Of a stretch of DNA of 64,000 bases, positions 1-11,977 are shown piece after piece; the stretch's first letter is position 1; each line of letters starts with the position of its first letter. The translations under genes were made by a program, and so were the position numbers. The stretch spans positions 292,146 to 356,145 of the forward strand of contig JAFEKR010000044.1 in assembly GCA_019022495.1 (NCBI GenBank), given 5' to 3'. This DNA comes from Epichloe hybrida. Its lineage: Eukaryota > Ascomycota > Sordariomycetes > Hypocreales > Clavicipitaceae. A model generated the notes under the pieces. That model did not search any database. It saw only the letters and a program-made list of their open reading frames with translations, and was not told the origin of the DNA.

Positions 1-227
1 TTAGGCTAGTTTTATATCCTTTTTCTATAGGCCTAGCAGAATGTAATATAAGATTAGTAAAATAATAATTAATAAAATAAGTAGTGGAATAAAACGGAAC
101 TTCTTTGGAATTCTAGGATTAGACTATCCTAAATATTATAGTTATCTTAAATAATTAGTATATATCTAGTGTAGGAATAACTCTAGTAACTTCTATATTA
201 GGGTTTAAACTATTTTCTAAACACTAG
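1..227 (+). mobile_element. RIP-degraded gypsy-like integrase fragment (5' part)
   Basis: Seen: AT-rich sequence with many TAA/TAG codons. One frame (codons from position 3) reads YPFSIGLAE at 15-41 and then IRLVK. This fits the end of a retroviral-type integrase core, HPxxxGxxE, with H to Y and similar changes expected from C-to-T mutation. The reading stops at the copia insertion (228/233), and sequence resembling the integrase C-terminal domain resumes at 7021. I infer one older gypsy-like element split by a later copia insertion. The start lies outside the window. Non-functional. Confidence 0.5.
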
Positions 228-232
228 GGGAT
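228..232. repeat. Target-site duplication, left copy (GGGAT)
   Basis: GGGAT directly precedes the TG of the left copia LTR. The same five bases follow the CA of the right LTR at 7016-7020. A perfect 5-bp duplication is the usual mark of copia integration and confirms both element ends. Confidence 0.9.
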
Positions 233-487
233 TGTTGATTCCTTCGGATCTTCATCGGTTCAATCGTGGCCAAAGACCGGACCAATTGTGGGTCCGGCGC
301 GATGCACACGATATGATTGGCTACATCAATTCGCCACCCCTTTTGTGCCCCACATACGGATTTTGCCCACTTTTCTAGCATCTAGACTTTCCCTCTTTTC
401 TCCCTCTTTCCTAGCTATCAAACTAACTATCATCAACTTTAATCATACGGGATTTATTACCTACGCAGGACCTTAGTGAATCCAACA
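233..487 (+). repeat. Left (5') LTR of the copia element
   Basis: 255 bp, TGTTGATTCC...AATCCAACA, with a short terminal inverted repeat TGTTG/CAACA. It differs from the right LTR by about 15 substitutions, all transitions by my hand alignment, plus one C indel. It should hold the element's promoter, but 288-476 is open only by chance and is not a gene. Confidence 0.93.
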
Positions 488-3400
488 CTGATTAGTAGTT
501 AACTTCACAACCACAGATAAGCTAGGTATCACAAGAAGAGACATTTCTGCAGACGCCACTGCCACTACCCCTTATTATGCCGTAACAGTTATTACGGTAG
601 AGAGGCACAACTACATAAGTGTGCTAAAGGAAGAGACTAGAATCCTAGTTGCGGGCTTGTCAGGCTTCTAAGGAATTAATATATTAACCCTTAGGCTTAG
701 GGATATAACTTCGTTATATCTATCCAGGATATTATTATTAATTGTTGATTTTATCGTCCATCACGAGAAAACTAACCAACTAACCGAATCTATCGCCGCA
801 AGGCATTTATTTCGAACCTAATATTAAATAACCTTAGCCAAGCTAGCTAACACATCTACAACTTCTCTATAAATATTCCCTTCATCTAATAGACCTTTAA
901 TCCGTTCGTACAAGCATTTACGGCTTGTTTTTTTTACCCCCTTTATTATTAGTGCTATTCGCCCCGTGCTTATTAGCAAGAGAGAGAGATTACCTCCTTC
1001 CCTCCTTTTCATAAAAAACAGGAAGTAGTAATTCCTATTATTCCCTTATTACTTTTCCTGTTATTTTCTAGTTACTTTTAAAACTTCTATTACTTTCTTT
1101 ATCTCTAGTGATTTATTCTTATTGCTTTGTCCTTATCGCTACTTTTGCTACTTTCGCTGCTTTTTCTTCTGTTTTTCCTATTTTTGTAATCTTCTGATTT
1201 CATTAGAGTAACAACGCTCCTGAAATGCAAAAGAAAAACCTCGTAATAGTAACAGGCAAACACAGGAGCTTAATTAGTAGTAAAACTAACAAATTAGTAA
1301 CATTCCTTTTATAGTTAAAAATAGCAGAGAAATCTAGACCTTTCATAAGAGGAAGGGCTGCTAGTAATAGCAAGGCTCTAATTATCACCCCTAAGAGACC
1401 TTAAAGGCATAAATTACCCCCACGCCTTCAATAGCTTACTCACGAATTCTCACATAACTAGAAAGAATCTATTAAGCTAGATCCAGAGACTACTACGCAG
1501 CTTAAGCTTAATAACTAGATTACAAGATTTATTAACCTTAGTAAACATTAAGGATAAAGAGATAATAACCTATAGGAATTATTCTAAGAAGACTTCAAAG
1601 GCTAGTCCAAAGACACCTTCAAAAGGGCATCCAAGGATGTCGTTAGAGAATTACGTAATTCTTTACAAGATTACGGCGTCCTTATTAGGCAAGGCCTAGG
1701 ATATTTAATCCTAGTATTGCTTAAGGAAGTGCTTTATTAAACCTTAATGCCCCTTTAGTCACAGGAAAGATCATAAGAATAACCATAATCTTCTAAACCC
1801 CTAGAGCCTTAATATTAACAGCCCTAATAACCTACCCTAGAAATCAACCTTCCCTAACCCTAGAGATTACTTAAACCCTCATAAGAACCCCCGTAATAAT
1901 CCCCATTATATTAACAGCTCCATCTAGACAATCATTATCAAGAATAACTAGTAGACTATTATCTACAATAAATTATACCTTTATAGCAATTCCCCTCTGA
2001 AGATTAGATCACAAAGAAGATCTTAGAGCTTATAAAGATATATAAGGATAGTAACTACTACAGTAGAAAGCTATATAACTTCTTAACGCTAAAGATTACG
2101 CTCTTTAAAAACAAGTGTAATAGAATTAACCTTCCTTGAACGCATTATTAGAAGGCTTTCCCTATTATATTAATAGGTAATACTAAGCAATACTACCTTA
2201 ATTACCTCTTTAGGAATAACTATTCCTATAAAGAGATAATTACTTGCGTCTATTAATACTTTAAGATAGAAAGTAACCAGTAATTCTATCACTATAAATA
2301 AAGTAGCATAACGCTAAAGAGCATAATTAAGAGAAACCCTAATAAAAGCAAGCTTAAGTGCCTTAAGATCATATTATTAACCCTTAAGAAAATCCACAGA
2401 GGCTTATACCCTACTAAGATAGTAAATACTAAACTCTACAAGCAAGCCTTAAATACTATAGCTAGTGTGCCTAAATATTAAATAGTGGAATACATATACT
2501 CTGCAGGCTTTAAGAGTCTTACTAGAGACCTCCGTAAGGCAATCACTATTACGAAATTAAACAAGAAGTCCTCCTAATACCTTTAGTACTAATAAGAAGA
2601 CCCTCTAGAGGCTATGTTCACTAATCATTAGTACAGATAGTAATTATCCCCCTATAGCAGAGGAAGCTATTACAAGCAAAGCCCTAAGCTAAGCACTAAG
2701 CACTACTTTATATGTAGTAAGAGTAGCTACTAGTCTTCTAATTACTCCGCTAAAGAACATTAAAAGGAAAAGGACTACTAGTAGGCTAGTAAAACATATT
2801 ATACACCCCCTTTAGAGAAGAGATTCTAGGTATTCCTTGCCTCCTATAAAGGGTAGGATAATAATAAGCCTAATAAAGGCTTAGGTTAGAATTAGGAATT
2901 ATATCTTTTGGCCTATATAGAAGCTAAAGATAATAATAACAATATGGAGGAGCTACTATTAATAGCACACCTAAGCATCACATAATTCTTCTACTCTAGA
3001 TTACAGACTAACTACAACGCCGCTAATATTAATGTCCTCGTGACCCTAAATAATCAAGCCTTCTAACATATATTCCTTAGGCAGGAGCTCTATAAGCTAT
3101 AAGAGTGTAATAAAGGCTTAATTTACTATATCTCTAAAGAATACTATTCTAAAGAGGTCTTTAGAGGGATTATACCTAACACTAGCACTACAAGAAAGTT
3201 AAGTATAAGAGAGGTATAAGTAAAGGCTCTATTAAGATTAATGCCTTTATTAAAGGTAACCCCCTATAAACCCTAAATTATTACATTTAGCGCCAGATTA
3301 GTAGTTATAAGAGAAATCCTTTATATGCCCACAGAACTTAGAGAGCTTAAATTCTATATCCTTAACATAGCTACCCTCTTTCTCTTCTTAATCACTAATA

Positions 3401-6400
3401 TAGATAAGATATAAGTCAAGATTAATAACCTTGCTAATATGCTTATCCAAGGCAACAAGACTGTATCTATCATGTAATAATAGGGACATCCTTAGTGGTT
3501 ACTAGAAGTAAAGGAAATAGTTACCTTCCACCTTTTAGAAGGAGATATCCGTTAATTATATCGTTAACTTAGTTATCCTTCCGTTCAATGACTCGTAAAG
3601 ATCCTTCACTAAGCTAGTCATAAAGTTAAGCGCTAGGTAATTAAGGAATTAACTAAAGTTTACTACTATTACTAGATACATAGAAAGGCCCCTAGTTAAT
3701 TTAAGTTTATAATCAAAGATAACCACGAATTTAACTACAAGATCATCGTTAATATCATGTAAATCAATAGCTAACTAGTGCTTCACATCATTAATTCAGT
3801 AATATTATTCTAGGTAGCCTAATTCCTTAATCTAAAGGAGTAGAAGGCTTAAGATATCTAGGATGTAATCCGTAAATATTAGATTAATACGTATCTCGGA
3901 CCTCTAGATTAGATTATCCATAATGCTAGCAATAACTTCGCTTCCGCTAAGTTTAGATATTATGCTTAATTAATATTAATTAAAACTAGTAAGATACTAA
4001 TTAAAGCCTACAATAGCATTAGAAAGGTTAAGAGATACCACAGACCTTTACGCTAAGCCTACAATATTATCATAGACTTGATTAGAATAAATCTCACGCT
4101 AGAGCAATGCCTCCAAATAGCTATCAAGGCTATTAATAACTCTATAGGCCTAAATAGTATTATCCTAACTATACTAGTCTTTAGAGGCTACCTATAGATA
4201 ATAGATAAGTCACCGCTAAGCATCTCTATTATTTAACATGCTAAGGCAATTCGCAAGGCAACAGACAAAGTCCAATGTCTTCTAGCTTCGTAGTAGGTCC
4301 ATAATGCCCTCAGAGCCTAGAACAGCCCTAATATAGCACCTATATATTAGCTACCCCTATAAGCTAATATATATGTGTAAAGAGAGAAAGGTAGCTAGCA
4401 TAGCCTATATAAGCTACTTACCACTAATAAAGAGACCTATACTATTAACATGCCCTATAGCCTAGTAAAGTTTTACTTTATAGTAGTAAAGCCCTATTAC
4501 AAAGACTTGTATATTATAGAGGGACTGGAGTAGCAGGAGATAAAGCCTTGTAACACACTAGAGTAGCAGGAGATAAAGCCTAGTAACGTAGAGGAAGAAG
4601 TAACTATATAACTAACCACTGCTAATAAAAGAGATTCTCTAATAAAAAATAGCAAAGAGTAGCAGACACTAGCTAAGAGAAAGTAAGGGAGACTAAGAAA
4701 GGCCCTTATAGTGTAATTCATAAGTATAGGAGAGTCTAACAAAGAGGCTTATAAAGCCTAAAAGGCCCTAAGGGGAAGCTATTAAGTTAAAGACTCATTG
4801 CCACGCCCTAAAGGAATAAAAATAAGGAAAAGAAAACCTCATAGCCCTAAGAAGGATATTAGCCTAGTTTAGCTCTATGTACTTATAAATAAAGATTAAG
4901 AGGAGGCCTTTATTTAAGAGATTATAACTAGAGGGATACTAAGTATAGCATTCCTTATAGCAAAGGAAGAGGCCGATTAGAACCTTGCCCTTTAGCTCCG
5001 CTAAGAAGGAAGGATCATAACCCTAGGAAAACCCTTTAAGCAGTCTAATCAAGCTAAGATTAACGCTCTGTAAGCTTGTAATGTATTTAAATTCGTTAAG
5101 TTCGACCTAGCGAAGCACAGAGGTCATAGAATCTTCGATTCTTGTATAGTTAGAGAGATCAAAGGCAAAGGAACGGATTCGCCATATAAGAAATCTTGTC
5201 TCATTATATAAGGTCACAATAACAAAGGAAAGGAATTCATCCTAACGTAATCGCTAATAATACAACAAGCAAGCTAACAACTCATCGTAGCTATCGCTCC
5301 ATTATTAAGAAAAAGAGGCATTTACCTTTAGATTTGTAATATCACACAAGCCTACACTTAATCGCACACAATACTAACGAGGCTAATTATCATGAGACTA
5401 CTAAAGCAAATTACACATCTCTTTCTAGAAGGGACTATAATTAAATTAATTAGACCTCTTTACAGGATCGCAGAGGCTAGAACCTACTAGTAGGCAATAT
5501 ACTTCTGTTACCACAGGGATAACCTTAATATAATAACTTCAACCTATAATCCCTGCTTATTAATCATAGCCCTAAATAATAAGAATCTCTTTAGTATTAT
5601 TAGAATATAAACTAATAATACATTAGGCCTAAGCAATAATAACTTCTTCTAAAAAGAAGAGAAAAAGCTCTAGAAGGCTAATTTTATAGCTAAAGAAAAG
5701 CAACAATTAACCGCCAAGAACCCCCTCATCTTTAACGGCTATATCTTAACCTAGAACACTAATAATTTGCTAATCTTAACCTAGAAAGGTTAGAGTTAGA
5801 AAATCAAGGAAGTTAATCCTTAATCCTTAACAGTAAAGCAAGATTATGTAAAGCAATAAGCATAAGGAAGCTACATCATAATTATGTATTAACCAGAGGC
5901 TTTGTACAACCTTTTAATTACAGCTTAACACTAAGAACCCTCTAGGGAAGATATCACATACCTTAATAAACACCTTAAATAGCAGATTAAGAATTAATAA
6001 CATAGACTATAATACATTCCTTTAGTTCTTAAAGAGGCAAAGCTCTTTGTGTTCGTAGATAAATCGCTTACTAACAACAAGGATTTAAGCTTATAGATCG
6101 GATACGTAATTGTGATCGGCAACGAGATAATGCAAGACAACAATACCTTCATTATAAAAGGTAACATTATTACGTATAGCTTAACAAAGAGCAAGAGAGT
6201 TACTCGCAGCGCGCTTACCTCCGAGTTATATAGCATAGTTTAAGGCGCAGATATTACCTACGTGATTTCCATGACTCTACATTAGATCACAGATTGATTA
6301 AAGATGCCTTAAATTCCTACAATTCTCTGTACTAATTCTTTTTTATTATATAAATGTCTTATAAAGCTAGGAACCATAAAGGAGAAGAGACTAATAATTA

Positions 6401-6759
6401 ATATTATAGCTCTTCGTTAATTATACGAAAGGCATAAGATCTACGAAGTCAGGTAGATCAATAGCAATAATAATCTAGCAGATACAATAACAAAAGCATT
6501 GCTAAATTCATTACTTTTCTCTTTAATTAATTTAAACGAATTAATAATTTATATTAAAGGATAGGTAAAGAGACCTATAATATTAGGAAACAGGAGCTTA
6601 GGCAAGGAATGATAGATCAATTTAATTAACTAATGCCGCGACGGCTAATCAGAGCAGCGGATTCCCATTAAGGGATCCACTTATGTATACTTTCCTTCGA
6701 TCTGATTTTTATTACGTTTTTAAGCTCTTTAGCCATAAAGGAAAAAGAGAGATTGCTAG
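488..6759 (+). pseudogene. Degenerate copia gag-pol between the LTRs
   Basis: Landmarks readable through stops: a Gag zinc knuckle at 2701-2760 (FICSKSSY then SSNYSAKEH; Gly replaced by Ser and several stops); a GAG-pre-integrase-like segment at 3541-3600 (LYR, then YPSVQ, where homologues have LHR and HPSVQ); an RT start from about 5137 (SCIVREIKGKGT, then GHNNKGKEF and VAIAPLL); RNase H at 6040-6240 (KLFVFVDKSLTNNKDL and SKRVTRSALTSELYS); and a C-terminal tail near 6460-6570 (NNLADTITKALLNS). These match fungal Ty1/copia polyproteins. Stops occur throughout, so there is no functional product. The primer-binding site after the left LTR is not clearly recognisable. Confidence 0.88.
6737..6752 (+). 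other. Polypurine tract of the copia element
   Basis: A 16-base run of only A and G lies 7 bases before the right LTR. It would prime plus-strand DNA synthesis in an active element and fixes its orientation. Confidence 0.7.
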
Positions 6760-7015
6760 TGTTAATTCCTTCAGATCTTCATCGGTTCAATCATGGCCAA
6801 AGACCGGACCAATTGTAGGTCTGGCGCGATGCACATAATATGATTAGCTGCATCAATTCGCCACCCCCTTTTGTGCCCCACATACGGATTTCGCCCACTT
6901 TTCTAGCATCTAGACTTTCCCTCTCTTCTCCCTCTTTCCTAGCTATCGAACTAACTATCATCGACTTCAATCATACGGGATTTATTACCTACGCAGGACC
7001 TTGGTGAATCCAACA
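6760..7015 (+). repeat. Right (3') LTR of the copia element
   Basis: 256 bp, TGTTAATTCC...AATCCAACA. Followed at once by the second GGGAT (7016-7020). At differing sites the right LTR carries A/T mostly in its first third and G/C in the rest, relative to the left LTR. Confidence 0.93.
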
Positions 7016-7020
7016 GGGAT
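7016..7020. repeat. Target-site duplication, right copy (GGGAT)
   Basis: Identical to 228-232 and directly abuts the terminal CA of the right LTR. Confidence 0.9.
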
Positions 7021-7660
7021 AGATAATAAAGTATTACTAGATAAGAAATAAAATAAAGATCTAACCTTAATCAGAGAGATAAATCTATAGAATGTGGATA
7101 TTAGAGAGAAATAAAGAGAATTAGTTTAGACCTAGAAGATTAATAAATAGGAAGACTTAACTAAACCTTTAAGGAGTTTTAAGGTAGGAAATATAGTATA
7201 GAAGAAAATAGATAAAGAATATAAACTAAAAGGTAAATTCTATAAGTCTTAGGGAAAGCTCTTAAAGGTAGTAAAGAAGTTATTATTAGTTATATATTAA
7301 GTTAAACTACTTAGGGGAGAAGTTTAATAGAAGATCTATGTTAATAACCTAAAGATTTATATTCTATATCTTAAGAGACTTTAACTACTAAGGTTAAATA
7401 TATAGGATAACATAGAATAGGATTCTAAGATAGAAAAGAATAAGAATATAGAGATTAGTAAGTAGGAGGTGTGGTATTTACTATGTGGTGTTAAGGTTAA
7501 CACTATATTCCCCCCCCCCCAGCCTATTAAGGTGGAGAATGGATTAGGTAATAGATAAGCAGAGTTATATAGGGCATTGGCAGAGAGCCCACTTAGTCAA
7601 TACAAGCATCATTACACCCATCATCTTTTGGTTAGGTTTCAGACGGGACTGGCATATTGG
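7021..7660 (+). mobile_element. RIP-degraded gypsy-like integrase C-terminus and possible LTR
   Basis: Seen: one reading frame through stops gives SFKVGNIVQKKIDKEYKLKG, then KFYK, LLKVVKK and VNNLKIYI. This resembles the SH3-like C-terminal domain of gypsy integrases (FxVGDxV, then GPxxV, then VHxxxLKxY). It continues the integrase interrupted at 227. A purine-rich stretch at 7459-7470 followed by TGTGGTATTT (from 7470) could be the polypurine tract and LTR start of that host element, but I cannot find the LTR end. A C10 run lies near 7511-7520. Confidence 0.45.
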
Positions 7661-8279
7661 TTCGAGACAAAGCTTCCTTAACTTACTAATAACTTACTAA
7701 ATGAATCGGCACCCAGCCCATCATATCAGAGCCCGTCATCTGGGTTCGGCAGGTGGCGGGTGGGGCAGGTGGGGCAGGTGGCAGGTGGCAGCTCTTCAAC
7801 AGCCACCAGACCACGACGCGTCCAGTCCCACTCAACTCAGGCAACCTTACATATGTCCCATCTCACCAGATTCATCAACCAACGTCTTGATATCCGGCGA
7901 GCTCGCTGCGACTCGTCCCAATTGCACCCCAGACTATAATTCGGCTCTGTCGCAGCCCCAAAAACCCAGTGCTCTACGTGACTGCTCACTTGGACTGGGG
8001 GCTGTAGGCTGTTGCCTCGATTCCGAATCGTCTTCTCAGTACGCGAGATCGTGCCTATTCCGCTCGATGAATGAAGGCCTTGAATATTGTGACGTGTGAA
8101 AAACGAGTCCAATTTACTCGAGCCAACAGCTCATTAAACTGTCACCAGAGTGTCCAACAAACTCGCGCGCCTCGGTTCCGCATCTGCACCGCAGCTGTTA
8201 CTCTCTGTGCCCTTGGGCCCCCCCAAGGCATGGCCGCGGCGGCCTGTCAGCCGCATCAGCATCCCTACTCTCCAGCAAA
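7661..8279. other. Intergenic region upstream of CENP-T
   Basis: Base composition returns to normal genic GC here. A tandem GGTGGGGCA/GGTGGCAGGT-like stretch lies at about 7750-7790. Overlapping ORFs on both strands (7701-8099, 7837-8112) show no family features and look like chance. It probably contains the CENP-T promoter and 5' UTR. Confidence 0.5.
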
Positions 8280-10147
8280 ATGGTTTCTTCGCCAGATGAA
8301 AATTCTTCGCGTAACAAGACCCCGTCTCGAACGGCGGCAGCGGCGGCGGCGGCGGCGGCGGCTCGAACACCAGTCAACCGCCGTGCTGCGAGTGCCGAGC
8401 CACCCTCATCTCATCGCTCGGCCCTTCGCACACCCATCGATCGTACTTTGACTCGAGATCTCCTCAGCTCGGTCCGTCGCGGGGTATCAGCCTCTGGTGG
8501 TCGCCGTAACAATGCTCCTACACCTCATGCCGCGGCTGCGCGTAGGGCGCTGGACCAGCGTCGCACTGCTTTACTCACGCCCGGCAAGGGTCGCCGGCAA
8601 AGTCTCAGGGAGCAACGAGAAACGCCCATGGGGCTGTTGCAGGATTTGGGTCGAGTGTTGGCGACGAACACGAGACCGATTGCCTCCTCGTCACCGAGAG
8701 ATAAGCCTTCAAGTATAGCGCCTGTTCCTGAAGAGGATGAAGGCGAGGGCTACGATGACGACGACGACTTGCCCATACAACCTAGGCTGTCTTTACCTTT
8801 GAACGATGATGAAGAAGATTCTGAGTTGGTCCCACCTCGATCTGCAGGTTTGGAAGATGATACGGGGACTATACCTAATATTGAGCTACCTATGCGAGCT
8901 CTTAGTGAGCAGCCGGGGAGATATTCTGGTATTAGTTTTGGAAGCAGGCGCGACAGCGACGTCTTTGACCGTAACGATGATACATCAGAGAACATGGGCA
9001 GGCAATCCGACTTCTTTCCCGGGCTCTTGGAGGATCTACAAGCCAGGGCGAATGCAGCAGCAGATCCTACACTGAATCGGTATGATACGCCCCTCCAACG
9101 TAAGTATTTCTTGCTTGAGGAATTAAGAGCTGACACGTTGGCAGCATTGATGTCGACGATGCAACGGTCACCACGGGCCAACGGGAAAGCGATTTCGGCT
9201 TGGAGATTCCTCCCGATGTAGCGGATCAGACAACATTCATGATGTCGGAACCACCAGCGGACGGCGGTGGTACGTCTCCCCTGCAGGAAAGGTCGTTCGC
9301 AGAAGCAGGCGCTTACAATGCCGCCAACACGTCTGGTGTCGGGGATGTGACGCTTGACAGAGGAGGCAATGACGTAGAAATGTACGATGACCCAGGTCCC
9401 GACCTTGATCCTGTCCAGAATGAGGATGAGGTCGACAGATACGCAGAGGATGAAGTAGACGTGGCGGAGGAAGAGGAGGGCGCTCAAGAGGCTGGGATGG
9501 AGGACCAGAGCGAATTAGCCCAACCTTCATCCACAGCCAAGCCAAGGCAACAAACGAAGCCAAAGAAGCGTCAACGACGAATATCCAAATATGGGATCGA
9601 ATACCCACCCTTGCCGCCTACCTTTGTGAAGAGAGTTGCGCAAACCGCTCTTCACTCATCCGGTCTAAGCAACCCACGTGTCTCTACAGATACCTTGACT
9701 GCCTTGACGCAGGCTTCGGAATGGTTTTTCGAGCAAGTGGCCGATGACTTGGGAGCGTATGCAAATCATGCAGGCCGCAACATGATTGAGGAGAGTGATG
9801 TGGCGACATTGATGAGACGGTACGTTCGGTGCAGGAAATCTTTTTTTTTTTACGAGGCCGCCGTGACAATTTTGATTCCCCTTCTTCCCTCCTCTTCTCT
9901 CCCTGTAAAGACAACTTTGTTCCGCCACAAGCAGTCTTTGTGTATTCTAATTCTACTGTACAGACAGCGTCAGATCACGTCCGATGCTACCATGTTCTCA
10001 CTCGCCCAGCGACATTTACCGCGAGAACTGCTCCAGGAGCTGAAAATGCCCGTCCCCGTGGGCGGCAAAATACCCCGCAAACGGATACGCCCTGATGATG
10101 ACGAAACTGAAGATAGCTCCGAGGTCACATGGACTCAGAGCTCGTGA
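8280..10147 (+). CDS. CENP-T-like inner kinetochore protein with C-terminal histone fold
   Basis: Exons 8280-9079, 9145-9819, 9964-10147 (1659 nt, 552 aa). The N-terminus is long, basic and low-complexity (Ala run, SR-rich, then acidic stretches), as in CENP-T/Cnn1, where it recruits the Ndc80 complex. A histone fold with the CENP-T C-terminal extension starts near residue 425 (KYGIEYPPLPPTFVKRVAQ, then MIEESDVATLMRR, then HLPRELLQEL). In the family this domain pairs with CENP-W and binds centromeric DNA. For intron 1 I chose donor GTATGA at 9080, because the stronger-looking GTAAGT at 9100 breaks the frame and leaves only 45 bp. Intron 2 is 9820-9963 (GTACGT...CAG) and contains a T-run. Upstream coding in other frames is overlap noise. 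Confidence 0.88.
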
Positions 10148-10214
10148 ATTCGACGCGTTTACTTTTTATAGTACATGAAGATTGGGGGGGGGGGGGGCAT
10201 TGAGATGATGATTA

Positions 10215-11387
10215 TTACATGTGCTTGCTGGCCTGGATGCGGCGTGTAATGCCGGATGCTGGCTTTTTCAAGACCATGTACAGCATGATTGCTGTAGCTA
10301 CAGACAAGCCGTACCTGGTGATGCTTAGAACATGATGACGGTTAAGAAGGTTGTGTGAATGGGGGACTGATGTTGGGATCATGTCCCAAAGCGAAGACAT
10401 ACCATGTAAAAATATACTGAGCGTGGTTATTGCGCAAATTGACCTCGGCGGCCCTGCCGTACGGGATTCCCCTTGCCTCAAAGTCCATCATCCTCATGAA
10501 CTCGGGCTCTGCACAATTTGTCAGCTCAGGCAACTCCTTTATTTCCGCTTCCAATGCCACTACATGTAGAGTGGGACATGGGGACATTCCTGAGACCTAC
10601 CCATCGTGACTTCTACCCACACAGCCTGACTGCCTGTCAGAGCAGCCATCTCCTTGACGTCAGGGAAGTAGAACTCGCCCTTGTCAGGCCTGTTCACGGG
10701 CGTGAACATGTTCTTCTCCCACGGCTCTCTGAGCAGCCCCTCCACCGTGACCTGGCCCCTCGGCAGACTGTCCGGCCTGGATCTCTGATGCCGGTGCGCC
10801 TTGTTGATCCAGCCTCTGTTGACGAGGATCGTAGTGCCGTTGTCTCGCTCCAAGGGCGTGACAACCATGTATCCGTCCTTGCCGTCGCGCATCCGCGGCC
10901 CGATGAGCATTTCCTGATCATGACGAAACCGGCCCGTCGCGTAGACGCGGCGGTAATCAAAGTCGTGAATGGCAGAAGGGTCAATGGTCGGCGGGAGGGG
11001 GAGCGGGTCGCGGACGAGACGGTCTTCGAACTTGGCAATGAGGTCGGATTTCCAGCCTAGGCGCTGGACTTGCCATGTTCCGAGGGCGAAGGCCGTGATG
11101 GGGATGAGGGCGAGGAGGAGGATGCCCGGTCCGTGTCTGCGGCCTGCGCGGACGATGCGCGGGGGCGCATCGAGGATGGACTGGAAGTTGGGGTCGTCGG
11201 CGGGCTGTTGCTTGTCTGCTTGGCGTCGAGGGGGGGGAGTGGTGGTGGTGAAGTGGCGAGGGCGGGAGGGTGTTTGGCGCACGATGCGGGTGTTTCTCGG
11301 TTGGGATGCGTGGTGGGCGAGTCTGGCTGCGCGTAGATGACGCAGTATTGTTGTCGTTGTCGTCGTCGTCGTTCTGGGGCAGTTCAT
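10215..11387 (-). CDS. SHY1: SURF1/Shy1 cytochrome c oxidase assembly factor
   Basis: Exons (reverse) 11387-10601, 10508-10403, 10314-10215; 993 nt, 330 aa. SURF1 proteins sit in the mitochondrial inner membrane and help mature Cox1 of complex IV. Seen: a basic, Ser/Thr/Arg-rich N-terminus suited to mitochondrial import; a first membrane segment ending FALGTWQVQRLGWK (the family GTWQ..R motif); an NRGWI block; and a C-terminal segment beginning LRNNHAQYIFTWYGLS that leads into the second membrane helix. Two introns of 92 and 88 bp, both with good donors (GTAGGT, GTATGT). An in-frame ATG at 11477 would add 30 residues; I prefer 11387 because the targeting signal then starts the protein. It is transcribed divergently from the UBX gene. 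Confidence 0.93.
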
Positions 11388-11977
11388 TGTGGGTGGGTGG
11401 TGGTTTGTTGGTGAGGCAGACACAAGCACCGTTTGTTTGATGAGCTTTTGCTTGCTGGGTTCCAACTTCTGCGGCATGTTGTCGAAGGGCTCTCAGGTCC
11501 GTGTCACCGATTGGTCCACTTTGCACCCCCCGGGGCCAGACAAGACCGGGGGGCGGCGAGAAGAAGGCTCCGGTTTTTTAGTGGGCTCTGTCCACCGCCT
11601 GCCTTAAGAAGACGACGGATTGATATGTCGCTGTCCTGGGTCGTTTGCTGTCAGAGTGTCATGATTCGCTCTGGGAACGTGTGCCGTGTACGTACTCAGA
11701 TTGAACCCCCAATTGCAACACCTTGCCTCAACAGTTCCTACATGTATACTCTGACCTCTGCATCCAGTCTTTCAGAGCCATCACCCTAGATCTCGTCACT
11801 TGATACGTGGCCACACGCTCAATTCATCAAAACGATTGCCGCCCGTCTTTATATTTTCACTCACTTTACTTTTTACGAATGCAAGCTGGAGTTCGTTGAG
11901 GTTCTTTTGTCCTTTTGGAATTCAGTGCGCCCCTCCCTCACCCTTGGAACTTTCTGGGCAAGATTCTCCCGTCCGCC
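11388..11977. other. Divergent promoter region, SURF1 / UBX gene
   Basis: About 590 bp between the two start codons. A G/C-rich block near 11525-11560 and pyrimidine-rich stretches precede the UBX start. No protein or RNA gene is recognisable. It also holds the alternative SURF1 start at 11477. Confidence 0.5.

Larger units (their letters stand above)
233..7015 (+). mobile_element. Full-length RIP-inactivated Ty1/copia LTR retrotransposon
   Basis: Seen: two LTRs of 255 and 256 bp (233-487, 6760-7015) that begin TGTT and end AACA, flanked by GGGAT duplications. A purine tract at 6737-6752 lies just before the right LTR and sets + orientation. Between them is about 6.3 kb of AT-rich DNA with stop codons in every frame, yet copia landmarks read in order: zinc knuckle, GAG-pre-integrase, integrase, reverse transcriptase, RNase H. 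Integrase before RT is the copia order. Nearly all stops are TAA/TAG where homologues have CAA, CAG or TGG, as RIP would give. The element cannot make protein. Confidence 0.93.

Noticed and set aside
9100..9144. GTAAGT donor for CENP-T intron 1
   Set aside because: It leaves a 45-bp intron and breaks the frame; the GTATGA donor at 9080 keeps it.
8750..9487. 245-codon minus ORF opposite CENP-T
   Set aside because: Antisense shadow of the acidic CENP-T exon.
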